From Variovorax sp. PAMC26660 (GTDB lineage Bacteria > Pseudomonadota > Gammaproteobacteria > Burkholderiales > Burkholderiaceae_C): a stretch of DNA of 64,000 bases. The notes below the pieces were generated by a model. The model was not told where the DNA came from. It was given only the letters and a program-made list of their open reading frames with translations, and made no database searches. Made by a program: the position numbers and the translations under genes. Each line of letters begins with the position of its first letter. Position 1 is the first letter of the stretch. Location: the NCBI RefSeq assembly GCF_014302995.1, contig NZ_CP060295.1, positions 5,571,501 through 5,635,500 on the forward strand. Reading direction: 5' to 3'. This document shows positions 52,405 through 64,000 of the stretch, one piece after another.

Positions 52405-53040
52405 CTAGATCGCCGCTTCCAGGCCGTTCTTGAAGTGCTCGCGCATGCGTGCCATCGCGGTGGCGGCATCGCGTGTCTCGATGGCGGCCATCACCGAGCG
52501 GTGCTCCGCCAGGGATTCGGCGATGCGGCCGGCCTTCAGCAGCGAGTTGTGGCGGTTGAGCTTCATCACCTTGCGCAGGTCGGCCACCATCTGGTCACGC
52601 CACTTGTTGTCCGCGATGGCCAGCAGCCGCATGTGAAAACGCTCGTTGAGCGCGAAGAAGTGCTCGCGGTCGCCGACCGCGGCTTCCAACTCGGCATGCA
52701 GCGCCTTCAGCTCGGCGCGCTCGGCCTCGGTGGCGCGCTCGGCCACCACGCCCGCAGCATCGCTCTCCAACAGGGAGAGCAGGTGGTAGACGTCGGCCAG
52801 GTCCTGTTCGGACACCTCGGTCACATAGGCGCCGCGGCGCACCTTCATCGTCACCAGGCCTTCGGCCGCCAGCACCTTCAGCGCTTCGCGCAGGGGCGTG
52901 CGGCTGATGCCGTATTCCTCGGCGAGCTTGAGTTCGTCGATCCAGCTGCCAGGCTCCAGCTCGCGGCGGAAAATCCGCTGGCGCAGCAGCTCGGCCACCT
53001 CTTCATAAAGGGCGCGGGGGGTGAGTGTGACAGCGGACAT
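52405..53040 (-). CDS. GntR family transcriptional regulator (FadR/FCD subgroup)
   Basis: A 211-residue regulator. The winged HTH is ALYEEVAELLRQRIFRRELEPGSWIDELKLAEEYGISRTPLREALKVLAAEGLV. The helical FCD ligand domain contains HFFALNERFHMRLL and EHRSVMAAIETRDA, with metal/acid-binding histidines. ATG 53040 is preferred over an in-frame GTG at 53049. It is divergent from the methylmalonyl-CoA mutase operon (130 bp) and probably regulates it in response to an acyl-CoA or organic acid. Confidence 0.9.
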   Translation of the reverse strand: MSAVTLTPRALYEEVAELLRQRIFRRELEPGSWIDELKLAEEYGISRTPLREALKVLAAEGLVTMKVRRGAYVTEVSEQDLADVYHLLSLLESDAAGVVAERATEAERAELKALHAELEAAVGDREHFFALNERFHMRLLAIADNKWRDQMVADLRKVMKLNRHNSLLKAGRIAESLAEHRSVMAAIETRDAATAMARMREHFKNGLEAAI

Positions 53041-53068
53041 GGGCCGCACTGTACTTCAAAAATAGCGT

Positions 53069-53098
53069 TTGAATTAATAATTACGGATGGGTTAGACT
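53069..53098 (+). promoter_or_regulatory. Possible promoter of the propionate operon
   Basis: TTGAAT (53069-53074) and TAGACT (53093-53098) are separated by 18 bp in the only AT-rich part of the 130-bp region between gntR and the mutase gene. The segment AATTAATAATTA inside it could also be the GntR operator. The call rests on a weak consensus match. Confidence 0.35.
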
Positions 53099-53170
53099 CG
53101 CGGCCGGCTTGCAAATCCGTGCGAGCGAATCTGCGAATACCAGACAGACAACAGCAAAGCGGCGCCTTTC

Positions 53171-55333
<2,163 letters not shown>

Positions 55334-55341
55334 GAACAGAC

Positions 55342-55815
55342 GTGGGCGATCTCTTGTCGCGGCTGTCGCTGCAGCCGGTGGATTCCAGCGATTTCGAGGA
55401 CATGCTGGCCGTTCGCATCGATGCGATGCGACCGAGCCTGGAGCGCGTCGGGCGCTTCGACCTCGCGCGTTCACGTGAACGCCTGAGCGCCGGCTTCGTC
55501 GTGCCTTTCATGCACCACATCGTGCTCGACGGTGACCAGCGCGTGGGCTTCGTCACGCTCAAGCCCGAGGGCGCGGATGCGCTGCGGCTCGATCATCTCT
55601 ACCTGCGCACCGGCTTCCAGGGCAGCGGCATCGGCGAATGGGTGTTGCGCTGGGCCAAGGCGCGGGCGCGCGAGAAGCAACTCGACATCAAGCTCACCGC
55701 GCTCGTGCAGAGCGACGCCAACCGCTTCTACCTGCGGCACGGCTTCGTGCTCGAAGGCGAAGAGGGCGTTGACCTGCACTACCGCTGGCGCGTGGCGACG
55801 GAGGCCGCGTGCTGA
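55342..55815 (+). CDS. GNAT family N-acetyltransferase
   Basis: A 157-residue acyltransferase starting at GTG 55342, 8 bp after the mutase stop. The acetyl-CoA loop is [24 protein letters not shown] (motif A, Q-x-x-G-x-G-like). The C-terminal part is [24 protein letters not shown]. It overlaps meaB by 7 bp. In this operon it might acylate or regulate one of the CoA enzymes, but no substrate can be inferred from sequence. Confidence 0.85.
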   Translation: MGDLLSRLSLQPVDSSDFEDMLAVRIDAMRPSLERVGRFDLARSRERLSAGFVVPFMHHIVLDGDQRVGFVTLKPEGADALRLDHLYLRTGFQGSGIGEWVLRWAKARAREKQLDIKLTALVQSDANRFYLRHGFVLEGEEGVDLHYRWRVATEAAC

Positions 55816-56843
55816 ACACCGTGCAGGCGCTGGAAACCGCCGTCACCGATTCGCCCGGCATGGCGCAACGCCGCGCCATCGCCAAGGCGATCACGCTGCT
55901 CGAATCGACCCGCACCGATCATCGCGCGCAGGCCGATGAATTGCTCACGGCGCTGCTGCCGCGCACCGGCCAGTCATTTCGCCTTGGCATCTCGGGCGTG
56001 CCGGGCGTCGGCAAATCGACCTTCATCGAAACGCTGGGCCTGCTGCTGATCGACAAGGGGCATCGCGTGGCGGTGCTCACCATCGATCCGTCGTCCACCG
56101 TGTCCGGCGGCTCCATTCTTGGCGACAAGACGCGCATGGAAAAGCTCTCGGTGCACGAGCGCGCCTACATCCGCCCCAGTCCGTCGAGTGGCACGCTCGG
56201 CGGCGTGGCCGAGAAGACGCGCGAAGCCATGCTGGTGTGCGAGGCCGCCGGCTACGACATCGTGATCGTCGAGACCGTGGGCGTGGGCCAGAGCGAAACG
56301 GCGGTGTCCGGCATGACCGACATGTTCGTGCTGATGCAGTTGCCCAACGCCGGCGACGACCTGCAGGCGATCAAAAAGGGCGTGATGGAGCTGGCCGACC
56401 TCGTGGTCATCAACAAGGCCGACATCGACGCCTCGGCCGCCACGCGCGCACAGGCGCAGATCACTTCGGCGCTGCGGCTCTTCGGCCAGCATGGCCATCC
56501 GAATCACGCCCATCACGACGAGACCTTCTGGCATCCACAAGCCATCCAGCTGAGCGCGTTGCTGGGGCAGGGCGTCGAGGCGTTCTGGACGCAGGTCGAA
56601 CGCTTTCGCGCGCTGCAGGCTGCCAACGGCCGGCTCATGGCGCGCCGCCAACTGCAGGCCAAGTCGTGGATGTGGGACCGCATCGAAGCGGGGCTGCGCC
56701 ATGCCTTCCGCCACCATCCGCGGGTGAAGGAAGAGCTGCCGGCATTGCTGGGCCAGGTCGGCGCGCTCGAGCTGGCGCCGTCCACCGCGGCACGCCGTTT
56801 GCTCGGCCTCTACGCAGGCGACGAAACCGCATGGACTGGCTGA
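55809..56843 (+). CDS. meaB: Methylmalonyl-CoA mutase-associated GTPase MeaB
   Basis: A 344-residue G3E-family GTPase that loads and protects B12 in the mutase. The P-loop is [15 protein letters not shown] near residue 60, the switch region is [16 protein letters not shown], the Walker B-like segment is [13 protein letters not shown], and the base-recognition motif is INKAD. GTG start 55809 overlaps the GNAT gene. It ends inside the start of the next gene (13-bp overlap), so the operon is tightly coupled. Confidence 0.93.
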   Translation: MLNTVQALETAVTDSPGMAQRRAIAKAITLLESTRTDHRAQADELLTALLPRTGQSFRLGISGVPGVGKSTFIETLGLLLIDKGHRVAVLTIDPSSTVSGGSILGDKTRMEKLSVHERAYIRPSPSSGTLGGVAEKTREAMLVCEAAGYDIVIVETVGVGQSETAVSGMTDMFVLMQLPNAGDDLQAIKKGVMELADLVVINKADIDASAATRAQAQITSALRLFGQHGHPNHAHHDETFWHPQAIQLSALLGQGVEAFWTQVERFRALQAANGRLMARRQLQAKSWMWDRIEAGLRHAFRHHPRVKEELPALLGQVGALELAPSTAARRLLGLYAGDETAWTG

Positions 56844-57844
56844 ACCCCGACAGCATCGCGCGCGGCTTCGACACTGCGGCGGGCACCTTCGCCTGGGGAA
56901 CGACCTTCGAGCAGTTGGAGGCGCTGGGCGTGCGGCCCGCGTATGCGGAATTTGGTGTCAGCGCCTGGCAGGTGCCGGGCGTGGATGTGCTCGGGTTGCG
57001 CAGCCGCCGCATGGAACTCATGGTGCCGTACCGGGGGCGTCCGGTGATGAGCGTGTGGCACCGGCTCGATCTGCCCGAGGGCGAGTCGCACGTCGACTTC
57101 GTGCTGCGGGCGCATGCGCAGCTCGTCTCGCAACTCGGTGTGCCCGAGCACGGCGAAATGCAGCCAGCGCGCTTCAAGGAAGAGAACGCCTGGAATGTTG
57201 CCGTGAGCGCCGGGTGGCGCGTGGGCAGTGTGAGCGTGGGCGTCTCCTGGTACGGCGCGCCACGCAACGACGAAGCCGAGGGGAAGACCAGCGGCATCCT
57301 GTGCCTGGATTGGGACGACGAGATCGCCGCAGCCGCGCCTTGGGTCGATGCGTGGCAGCAGGAACAAGTGGCGCTCGACGCCATGCTGCGCCAGGCCCAT
57401 GCGGTGGCGAAGCTGCAGGCCGGCCTTGCGCACGAACAGGCGCTGCAACGCGGCAACCCACAGGACATCCGTGCGCTGATCGCGGCGCAACGCGTGTTGC
57501 GCGGGCCGTCGCTGCACTTTACCGTGCCCGACTTCGCGCTGCTGAAGGGCGATGGCGCCGCCAACCACCAACTGGTGCTGTGGTCCACGGCCTCTGGCGA
57601 TGCCTGGGGCGTATCGGACATCCACAACACCATGTATTGCCGCCAAGGCGAAACACTCCGCGCGCAATGGGTGCAGGTGCTGCCGGCCAAGGGTGGCGGC
57701 AGCACCGACCTGTCGTTCGGACGGCTCTTCAACTCGCAGTCCTACTGCCCGCGCGAGCGCTGCGGCGCCATCATGCAATTCATGGACATCCTGGCCACCA
57801 TGCCGGGTGCGTCGTTCCAGTACAGCGAAACCTACGACTGCTGA
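56831..57844 (+). CDS. Hypothetical protein in the propionate operon
   Basis: A 337-residue soluble protein starting [29 protein letters not shown], overlapping meaB by 13 bp. No known domain is recognised. It is rich in Trp and Ala, ends in [17 protein letters not shown], and contains [16 protein letters not shown] and [20 protein letters not shown]. The position between meaB and pccB suggests a role with the CoA enzymes, possibly as an accessory factor, but nothing in the sequence shows it. Confidence 0.75.
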   Translation: MDWLNPDSIARGFDTAAGTFAWGTTFEQLEALGVRPAYAEFGVSAWQVPGVDVLGLRSRRMELMVPYRGRPVMSVWHRLDLPEGESHVDFVLRAHAQLVSQLGVPEHGEMQPARFKEENAWNVAVSAGWRVGSVSVGVSWYGAPRNDEAEGKTSGILCLDWDDEIAAAAPWVDAWQQEQVALDAMLRQAHAVAKLQAGLAHEQALQRGNPQDIRALIAAQRVLRGPSLHFTVPDFALLKGDGAANHQLVLWSTASGDAWGVSDIHNTMYCRQGETLRAQWVQVLPAKGGGSTDLSFGRLFNSQSYCPRERCGAIMQFMDILATMPGASFQYSETYDC

Positions 57845-57865
57845 TTTTTCAAAGAGGCTTTTCTC

Positions 57866-59410
57866 ATGCAAGAACTGATCGAACAACTCGAAGAGCGCCG
57901 CGCCAAGGCGCGCCTTGGCGGTGGGCAAAAGCGCATCGACGCGCAGCATGCCAAGGGCAAGCTCACCGCGCGCGAGCGCATCGAGCTGCTGCTCGACGAC
58001 AACACGTTTGAAGAATGGGACATGTTCGTCGAGCACCGCTCGGTCGACTTCGGCATGGCCGAGCAGAAGATTCCGGGCGACGGCGTGGTCACTGGCTACG
58101 GGATGATCAACGGCCGCCTGGTGTTCGTGTTCAGCCAGGACTTCACCGTCTTCGGCGGCGCGCTCAGCGAAGCGCATGCCGAAAAAATCTGCAAGGTGAT
58201 GGACCAGGCCATGAAGGTCGGCGCACCCGTTATCGGCCTGAACGACTCGGGCGGCGCGCGCATCCAGGAAGGCGTGGCTTCGCTCGGCGGCTATGCCGAC
58301 GTGTTCCAGCGCAACGTGATGGCCTCGGGCGTGGTGCCGCAGATCAGCATGGTCATGGGCCCCTGCGCGGGCGGCGCGGTGTATTCGCCGGCCATGACCG
58401 ACTTCATCTTCATGGTGAAGGACAGCAGCTACATGTTCGTCACCGGCCCCGACGTGGTGAAGACCGTGACGCACGAGAGCGTGACGGCCGAAGAGCTGGG
58501 TGGCGCCATCACCCACACCACGCGCAGCGGCGTGGCCGACATGGCGTTCGAGAACGACGTCGAGGCGCTGATGATGCTGCGCCGCCTGTACAACTACCTG
58601 CCGCTGAACAACCGCGAAAAGCCGCCGGTGCGCCTGGGCAACAACGGCCAGGGCGATCCGGCCGACCGGCCCGACTACTCGCTCGACACGCTGGTGCCGG
58701 ACAACCCGAACAAGCCCTACGACATCAAGGAACTGATCCTCAAGGTGGTGGACGACGGCGACTTCTTCGAGCTGCAGCCCGACTACGCGAAGAACATCGT
58801 GATCGGCTTCGCACGCATGGAAGGCCAGACCATCGGCATCGTGGCCAACCAGCCGCTGGTGCTGGCGGGTTGCCTGGACATCAAGAGCAGCATCAAGGCC
58901 GCGCGCTTCGTGCGCTTTTGCGATGCCTTCAACATCCCGGTCGTCACCTTCGTCGACGTGCCCGGCTTCATGCCCGGCACGGGGCAGGAGTACGGCGGCA
59001 TCATCAAGCACGGTGCCAAGCTGCTCTACGCCTATGCGGAGTGCACGGTGCCGAAGATCACCGTCATCACGCGCAAGGCCTACGGCGGCGCGTACGACGT
59101 GATGGCCTCCAAGCATCTGCGCGGTGACGTCAATCTCGCGTGGCCGCGTGCAGAGATCGCGGTGATGGGCGCGAAGGGCGCAGTGGAAATCATCTTCCGC
59201 GAAGACAAGAACGACCCCGAGAAGTTGGCCGCCCGCGAGGCCGAATACAAGGCACGCTTCGCGAACCCCTATGTGGCCAGCGCACGCGGCTACATCGACG
59301 ACGTGATCCTGCCGCACGAGACGCGCAAGCGCATCTGCCGTTCGCTGGTGATGCTGCGCGAGAAGAAGCTCGAGAACCCGTGGCGCAAGCACGGCAACAT
59401 TCCCCTGTGA
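57866..59410 (+). CDS. pccB: Propionyl-CoA carboxylase beta (carboxyltransferase) subunit
   Basis: A 514-residue carboxyltransferase of the crotonase-like double domain. The N half has [24 protein letters not shown] and [17 protein letters not shown]. The C half has [30 protein letters not shown] and [18 protein letters not shown]. It transfers CO2 from biotin to propionyl-CoA, giving (S)-methylmalonyl-CoA. RBS AAAGAGG lies upstream. pccA follows 20 bp later. Confidence 0.95.
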   Translation: MQELIEQLEERRAKARLGGGQKRIDAQHAKGKLTARERIELLLDDNTFEEWDMFVEHRSVDFGMAEQKIPGDGVVTGYGMINGRLVFVFSQDFTVFGGALSEAHAEKICKVMDQAMKVGAPVIGLNDSGGARIQEGVASLGGYADVFQRNVMASGVVPQISMVMGPCAGGAVYSPAMTDFIFMVKDSSYMFVTGPDVVKTVTHESVTAEELGGAITHTTRSGVADMAFENDVEALMMLRRLYNYLPLNNREKPPVRLGNNGQGDPADRPDYSLDTLVPDNPNKPYDIKELILKVVDDGDFFELQPDYAKNIVIGFARMEGQTIGIVANQPLVLAGCLDIKSSIKAARFVRFCDAFNIPVVTFVDVPGFMPGTGQEYGGIIKHGAKLLYAYAECTVPKITVITRKAYGGAYDVMASKHLRGDVNLAWPRAEIAVMGAKGAVEIIFREDKNDPEKLAAREAEYKARFANPYVASARGYIDDVILPHETRKRICRSLVMLREKKLENPWRKHGNIPL

Positions 59411-59430
59411 GCGGCCCGGAGAAGAAGAAC

Positions 59431-61479
59431 ATGTTCAAGAAAATCCTGATCGCCAACCGTGGCGAGATCGCCTGCCGCGTCATCCAGACCGCGAAGAAGA
59501 TGGGCATCCTGACCGTCGCCGTCTATTCCGACGCCGACAAGGAAGCCCGCCACGTCGAGCTGGCCGACGAGGCCGTGCATATCGGCGCCGCACCCAGCCG
59601 TGAGAGCTATCTGCAAGCCGACCGCATCATCGCGGCCTGCAAGCAGACGGGCGCCGAGGCGGTGCACCCGGGCTACGGCTTTCTGTCGGAGAACGAAGCC
59701 TTCGCGCGCAAGGTCGAGGAAGAGGGCATTGCCTTCATCGGTCCCAAGCACTATTCGATCGCGGCGATGGGCGACAAGATCGCCTCGAAGAAGCTCGCGA
59801 ACGAGGCCAAGGTCAACACGATTCCGGGCTGGAACGACGCCATCGAGACGGCAGAGCGTGCCGTCGAGATCGCCAAGGACATCGGCTATCCGGTGATGAT
59901 CAAGGCCTCGGCCGGCGGTGGCGGCAAGGGCCTGCGCGTGGCCTTCAACGACAAGGAGGCCTTCGAGGGCTTCACCTCGTGCCGCAACGAGGCGCGCAAC
60001 AGCTTCGGCGACGACCGCGTGTTCATCGAGAAATTCGTCGAGGAGCCGCGCCACATCGAGATCCAGGTGCTGGGCGATTCGCATGGCAACGTCATCTATC
60101 TGAACGAGCGCGAATGCTCGATCCAGCGCCGCCACCAGAAGGTGATCGAGGAGGCGCCTTCGCCTTTCATCAGCGATGCCACGCGCAAGGCAATGGGCGA
60201 GCAGGCGGTGCAGCTGGCCAAGGCCGTGAACTACCAGAGCGCTGGCACGGTGGAGTTCGTGGTCGGCAAGGACCAGAGCTTCTTCTTCCTGGAGATGAAC
60301 ACGCGCCTGCAGGTGGAGCACCCGGTCACCGAATGCATCACGGGGCTCGATCTGGTCGAGCTGATGATCCGCGTGGCGGCCGGCGAGGAGCTGCCGCTGA
60401 CGCAAGCTGAAGTCAAGCGCGACGGCTGGGCCATCGAATGCCGCATCAACGCCGAAGACCCGTTCCGCAACTTCCTGCCGTCGACCGGTCGGTTGGTGAG
60501 GTTCCAGCCGCCCGCCGAGACCATGTTCGCAAGCGACACCGAGCACCTGCAAGGCGTGCGCGTGGACACCGGCGTGTATGACGGCGGCGAGATCCCGATG
60601 TACTACGACTCGATGATCGCCAAGCTCATCGTGCACGGCAAAGACCGCCAGCATGCGATTGCCCGCATGCGCGAGGCGCTCAACGGTTTCGTGATTCGCG
60701 GTGTCAGCAGCAACATTCCGTTCCAGGCGGCGTTGCTGGCGCATCCGAAATTCGTGGCGGGCGACTTCAATACCGGCTTCATCGCCGAGCACTACGGCAA
60801 GGGCTTCCACGCGGAAGACGTGCCGCACACCGACCCGTCCTTCCTGGTTGCGCTCGCAGCCTATGTGCACCGCCGCTATCGCGCGCGTGCCTCGGGCATC
60901 AGCGGTCAGCTCGAAGGCCACGGCGTGAAGGTCGGCGAGCAGTTCGTGGTGGTGGAGATGGGGCCGCAAGGCAAGCATGTGCACCACCCGGTGTCGGTGT
61001 CCGACTTCCAGGGCAAGACCGGCGCGAGCGCGGTGGCCGTGGGCGACAAGAACTACAAGATCGACAGCAGCTTTGCACTGGGTGCGATCCGCGTGCAGGG
61101 CATCGTCAACGACAAGCCCTTCACCGCGCAGGTCGAGCGTGGCGCGGGCAAGAACCCGCTGGCGCTGCGCGTGTCGCACGACGGCACGCAGATCGAGACG
61201 ATGGTGCTGTCGCCGCTGGGTGCGCGCCTGCTGGACCTGATGCCCTACAAGGCACCGCCTGACTTGAGCAAGTTCCTGATGTCGCCGATGCCGGGGCTGC
61301 TGGTCGAGGTGTCGGTGCAGACGGGGCAGCAGGTGCAGGCCGGCGAGAAGCTGGCCGTGATCGAGGCGATGAAGATGGAGAACGTGCTGTTCGCCACGCA
61401 GGACGGCGTGGTCGGCAAGGTCTCCGCCACCAAGGGCGAGTCGCTCGCGGTCGACCAAATCATTCTGGAGTTCAACTGA
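59431..61479 (+). CDS. pccA: Propionyl-CoA carboxylase alpha subunit (biotin carboxylase + BCCP)
   Basis: A 682-residue subunit. The biotin carboxylase domain begins [22 protein letters not shown] and includes the ATP-grasp loop [14 protein letters not shown] and [17 protein letters not shown] linker domain follows. The C-terminal biotin carrier domain has EAMKMEN with the biotinylated Lys648. ATG 59431 is chosen by homology. Its stop TGA shares one base with the bioB ATG at 61479. Confidence 0.95.
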   Translation: MFKKILIANRGEIACRVIQTAKKMGILTVAVYSDADKEARHVELADEAVHIGAAPSRESYLQADRIIAACKQTGAEAVHPGYGFLSENEAFARKVEEEGIAFIGPKHYSIAAMGDKIASKKLANEAKVNTIPGWNDAIETAERAVEIAKDIGYPVMIKASAGGGGKGLRVAFNDKEAFEGFTSCRNEARNSFGDDRVFIEKFVEEPRHIEIQVLGDSHGNVIYLNERECSIQRRHQKVIEEAPSPFISDATRKAMGEQAVQLAKAVNYQSAGTVEFVVGKDQSFFFLEMNTRLQVEHPVTECITGLDLVELMIRVAAGEELPLTQAEVKRDGWAIECRINAEDPFRNFLPSTGRLVRFQPPAETMFASDTEHLQGVRVDTGVYDGGEIPMYYDSMIAKLIVHGKDRQHAIARMREALNGFVIRGVSSNIPFQAALLAHPKFVAGDFNTGFIAEHYGKGFHAEDVPHTDPSFLVALAAYVHRRYRARASGISGQLEGHGVKVGEQFVVVEMGPQGKHVHHPVSVSDFQGKTGASAVAVGDKNYKIDSSFALGAIRVQGIVNDKPFTAQVERGAGKNPLALRVSHDGTQIETMVLSPLGARLLDLMPYKAPPDLSKFLMSPMPGLLVEVSVQTGQQVQAGEKLAVIEAMKMENVLFATQDGVVGKVSATKGESLAVDQIILEFN

Positions 61480-62510
61480 TGGGAGCCAACGACTTGCAAC
61501 AGACGATCACGCTGCACAAGCCCGCCAAGGCCGTGGCACCGCAAGGGCCGTGGACGGTCGAGGCGATTCAGGCGCTGCTCGACAAGCCGCTGATGGACCT
61601 GCTGTTCGAGGCGCAGACAGTGCACCGCCAGCACTTTCCCGAAGGCGATATCGAGCTGGCCACGCTGCTGTCGGTCAAGACCGGCGGCTGCCCCGAGAAC
61701 TGCGGCTACTGCCCGCAGTCGGCCGAGTTCGACACCGGCGTGAAGGCGCAAAAGCTCATGGAGATCGACGAGGTGGTGCGCGCCGCGCAGGCCGCCAAGG
61801 ACGCCGGCGCCACGCGCTTCTGCATGGGCGCCGCATGGCGAGCGCCCAAGGACCGCGACGTCGAGAAGGTGGCTGTGTTGGTCGAAGCCGTGAAGGGCCT
61901 GGGCCTGCAGACCTGCGCCACGCTGGGCATGCTGGAGCCGCACCACGCGCACCAGCTCAAGGCCGCGGGCTTGGACTACTACAACCACAACCTGGACACC
62001 GCGCCCGAGTACTACACCGACATCGTCGACACGCGCACCTACCAGGACCGGCTCGACACGCTGGCCCATGTGCGCAGTGCCGGCATCAGCGTGTGCTGCG
62101 GCGGCATCGTCGGCATGGGCGAAGCGCCGGTGCATCGCGCGGGGCTGATCGCGCAGTTGGCCAACCTGAACCCGTACCCGGAGTCGGTGCCGATCAACAG
62201 CCTGGTGCGCGTGCCGGGCACGCCTCTGGCCGATTCGGAGCCAGTCGATCCCTTCGACTTCGTGCGCATGATCGCGGTCGCGCGCATCACGATGCCGACC
62301 GCGCGCGTGCGGCTGTCGGCGGGCCGCCAGCAGATGGGCGATGCGGTGCAGGCGCTGTGCTTCATGGCGGGTGCGAATTCGATCTTCTACGGCGACAAGC
62401 TGCTGGTCACCGGCAACCCCGATGTGGATGCCGACGTGCAACTGCTGCGCAAGCTGGGCTTGCAATCGCGCCGCACCACGACGACTGAAAAAGTGGAGGT
62501 CTGCGCATGA
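61479..62510 (+). CDS. bioB: Biotin synthase BioB
   Basis: A 343-residue radical-SAM enzyme that inserts sulfur into dethiobiotin. The SAM cluster is C71-x3-C75-x2-C78 ([13 protein letters not shown]). Other family segments are [44 protein letters not shown] and [39 protein letters not shown]. It sits one base after pccA, whose product needs biotin, and is separated from any other bio genes in this window. It overlaps the next gene by 4 bp. Confidence 0.95.
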   Translation: MGANDLQQTITLHKPAKAVAPQGPWTVEAIQALLDKPLMDLLFEAQTVHRQHFPEGDIELATLLSVKTGGCPENCGYCPQSAEFDTGVKAQKLMEIDEVVRAAQAAKDAGATRFCMGAAWRAPKDRDVEKVAVLVEAVKGLGLQTCATLGMLEPHHAHQLKAAGLDYYNHNLDTAPEYYTDIVDTRTYQDRLDTLAHVRSAGISVCCGGIVGMGEAPVHRAGLIAQLANLNPYPESVPINSLVRVPGTPLADSEPVDPFDFVRMIAVARITMPTARVRLSAGRQQMGDAVQALCFMAGANSIFYGDKLLVTGNPDVDADVQLLRKLGLQSRRTTTTEKVEVCA

Positions 62511-63004
62511 CGGGCACGACCGCCATCGCGCGCCCGTTCAAGGTGCTGGGCATCCAGCAGATCGCCATTGGCGGGCCCGACAAGCTGCGGCTGCAGAAGC
62601 TGTGGGTCGACATGCTGGGGCTCGAAGTCACGGGCACCTTCAAGAGCGAGCGCGAGAACGTCGACGAGGACATCTGCTCGATGGGCAGCGGGCCGTTCAA
62701 GGTCGAGGTCGACCTGATGCAGCCGCTGGACCCGGAGAAGAAGCCCGCCGTGCACACGACGCCGCTCAACCATGTGGGGCTGTGGATCGACGACCTGCCC
62801 AAGGCCGTCGAGTGGCTCACCGCGCAGGGCGTTCGCTTTGCGCCGGGCGGCATCCGCAAGGGCGCGGCCGGCTTCGACATCTGCTTTCTGCACCCGAAGG
62901 CGAACGACGAATTTCCGATTGCGGGCGAGGGTGTGCTGATCGAGATTGTGCAGGCGCCGCCCGAAGTGGTGACGGCGTTCAACGCGCTCGCTGCTACGCG
63001 TTGA
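62507..63004 (+). CDS. VOC family protein, probable methylmalonyl-CoA epimerase-like
   Basis: A 165-residue vicinal-oxygen-chelate protein ([25 protein letters not shown] ... [25 protein letters not shown] ... VLIEIVQAP). Metal ligands seem to be Gln (QQIAI), His (NHVGL) and Glu (LIEIV); classical epimerases have His at the first position. Position at the end of the mutase/carboxylase operon favours the (S)/(R)-methylmalonyl-CoA epimerase step, but sequence alone only supports the superfamily. Its 3' end overlaps the convergent Lrp gene by 11 bp. Confidence 0.75.
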   Translation: MTGTTAIARPFKVLGIQQIAIGGPDKLRLQKLWVDMLGLEVTGTFKSERENVDEDICSMGSGPFKVEVDLMQPLDPEKKPAVHTTPLNHVGLWIDDLPKAVEWLTAQGVRFAPGGIRKGAAGFDICFLHPKANDEFPIAGEGVLIEIVQAPPEVVTAFNALAATR

Positions 63005-63491
63005 GTACTTTCCTGATCGGCGGCTTCACGTCGGCACGCTGAGGCGGCAGCATCGGCAGATGCTCGCGCGCCGGGTTCAGGATGATCGAGGTCGCGGTCT
63101 CCGTGAGGATGCAGAACTTGGTGACCACCGCATCGAGATGGCTCACGTCGATCACCGCGATCTCGAGAATCCAGCTGTCTTCGCCAGTCACGTTGTAGGC
63201 ATTGATGCACTCGGGCGTGTCCTGCACCAGCGCGACCACGCGGTCGTAGTCGGCCCGGCCGACGCGGATGATCGCGCGAATGCCGTAGCCCAGCCGCGTG
63301 AGGTCGACCGTCGCGCGGTAGCCGGTGATGACACCTGCTGCTTCGAGCTTCTTCACGCGCTCGGTCACGGCCGGCTGGCTCAGGTGCACGCGGCGGCCGA
63401 GTTCGGCCATGGTCAGGCGTGCGTCGCTTTGCAGCTCGGCCAGGATGCGGGTGTCGTGGGCGTCCAGCGTGGGGTTCAAGGCGAAGTCCAT
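62994..63491 (-). CDS. Lrp/AsnC family transcriptional regulator
   Basis: A 165-residue regulator. The HTH is [33 protein letters not shown], then the effector domain [30 protein letters not shown]. It converges on the VOC gene with an 11-bp overlap of coding ends and is divergent from the EamA exporter gene (116 bp), so the likely target is that transporter. Confidence 0.9.
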   Translation of the reverse strand: MDFALNPTLDAHDTRILAELQSDARLTMAELGRRVHLSQPAVTERVKKLEAAGVITGYRATVDLTRLGYGIRAIIRVGRADYDRVVALVQDTPECINAYNVTGEDSWILEIAVIDVSHLDAVVTKFCILTETATSIILNPAREHLPMLPPQRADVKPPIRKVLNA

Positions 63492-63607
63492 GCAAGTCCT
63501 TTAAATCGACGGTGTGGTGCGGGCAGAACCATGAAATCTGCATGGCAGACAGCGGGTGGCTTTCATACCATGGGCGGCATCCAACACCAAGAAGAGACAC
63601 CCTCGAC

Positions 63608-64000
63608 ATGTCGACACTCGCGTCCCCCGCCCACGTCGGGCCTGCCTCCGCGCGCCCTCGGTTGACGCCCCTGCTATGGCTGTGCCTGGCCGCCACCTGG
63701 GTGGTCTGGGGCTCGACCTACCTGGGCATCAAGTACGCGCTGATCAGCTTTCCGCCGTTCCTGCAGATGGGCTCGCGCTTTCTGTTCGCGGGTGTGCTGC
63801 TGGCGGTGTGGATGCGCTGGCGCGGCGCGCCGTGGCCGACGCTCGTGCAGTGGCGCAATGCCTTGGTCGTCGGGGCACTGATGCTCGGAGGCGGCATGGG
63901 CGGTACGGCCAACGCCGAGGTGTCGATCGGCTCGGGGCTGGTGGTGGCCTTCATCGCGGTCATTCCATTGCTGATCGCGCTGCTGAACCTGATCTGGAGC
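63608..64000 (+). CDS. EamA/DMT family transporter (3' truncated by window end)
   Basis: The first 131 residues of a 10-TM drug/metabolite transporter: LLWLCLAATWVVWGSTYLGIKYALISFPPFLQMGSRFLFAGVLLAVW, then AEVSIGSGLVVAFIAVIPLLIALLNLIWS. It is like YedA-type amino-acid or metabolite exporters. ATG 63608 has AAGAGA upstream. It is probably regulated by the divergent Lrp protein. The rest lies beyond the window. Confidence 0.88.
   Translation, partial: MSTLASPAHVGPASARPRLTPLLWLCLAATWVVWGSTYLGIKYALISFPPFLQMGSRFLFAGVLLAVWMRWRGAPWPTLVQWRNALVVGALMLGGGMGGTANAEVSIGSGLVVAFIAVIPLLIALLNLIWS

Overview
The window is GC-rich, densely packed bacterial DNA. Its gene families (orphan Bug-type solute receptors, an AtuA cluster, a propionyl-CoA/methylmalonyl-CoA operon with bioB, many LysR/GntR/IclR/Lrp regulators) fit a metabolically versatile betaproteobacterium of the Comamonadaceae, most like Variovorax. 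This is inferred from gene content; there is no rRNA or other marker to prove it. I saw no tRNA, rRNA or CRISPR array.

Layout. 1-9.9 kb: a minus-strand operon (uracil-DNA-glycosylase-like protein, GMC oxidoreductase, NIPSNAP protein, BMP-family binding protein, ABC ATPase, two permeases, amidohydrolase) diverges from a RutR-like TetR regulator. Two mirror-image palindromes in the shared promoter look like its operators. 9.9-13.1 kb: membrane proteins of uncharacterised families and a DUF427 protein. 13.4-22.3 kb: two Bug receptors, a heme-binding beta-barrel protein, a Rieske oxygenase, LysR, the AtuA pair and a secreted alpha/beta-hydrolase-type lipoprotein, probably an acid or terpenoid-type catabolic cluster. 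22.4-29.5 kb: a patchwork of small transcription units with a TauE/SafE exporter, a broken 2-oxoglutarate dioxygenase, a quinone reductase with LysR, a TonB-domain lipoprotein, an O-methyltransferase with TetR, and gene remnants.

29.6-35.0 kb is a conspicuously AT-rich foreign island holding a tight four-gene operon: a DNA methyltransferase, a phosphoribosyltransferase-like protein, an ORC/CDC6-like P-loop ATPase and an unrecognised alpha/beta protein. It looks like a predicted conflict (anti-phage) system. The first and last genes are each broken at a simple-sequence repeat (A10 and (AT)7) and would be restored by a one-unit contraction. Phase variation, transcriptional slippage, mutation or assembly error are all possible. 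This is the most interesting part of the window.

35.2-51.4 kb: ordinary and accessory genes (serine hydrolase, OmpA-like protein, Lrp with acetolactate synthase, two lone receiver proteins, acetoacetate decarboxylase-like protein with AraC, orphan histidine kinase, LysR with MFS exporter, dusA). A pair of hairpin repeats lies at 39 kb, and a 137-bp direct repeat flanks about 6 kb (44.3-50.2 kb) that appears to have been inserted between araC and dusA. 51.6-63.0 kb: IclR and GntR regulators, then a propionate-degradation operon (methylmalonyl-CoA mutase, GNAT, meaB, unknown, pccB, pccA, bioB, VOC/epimerase-like). An Lrp regulator and a truncated EamA transporter close the window.
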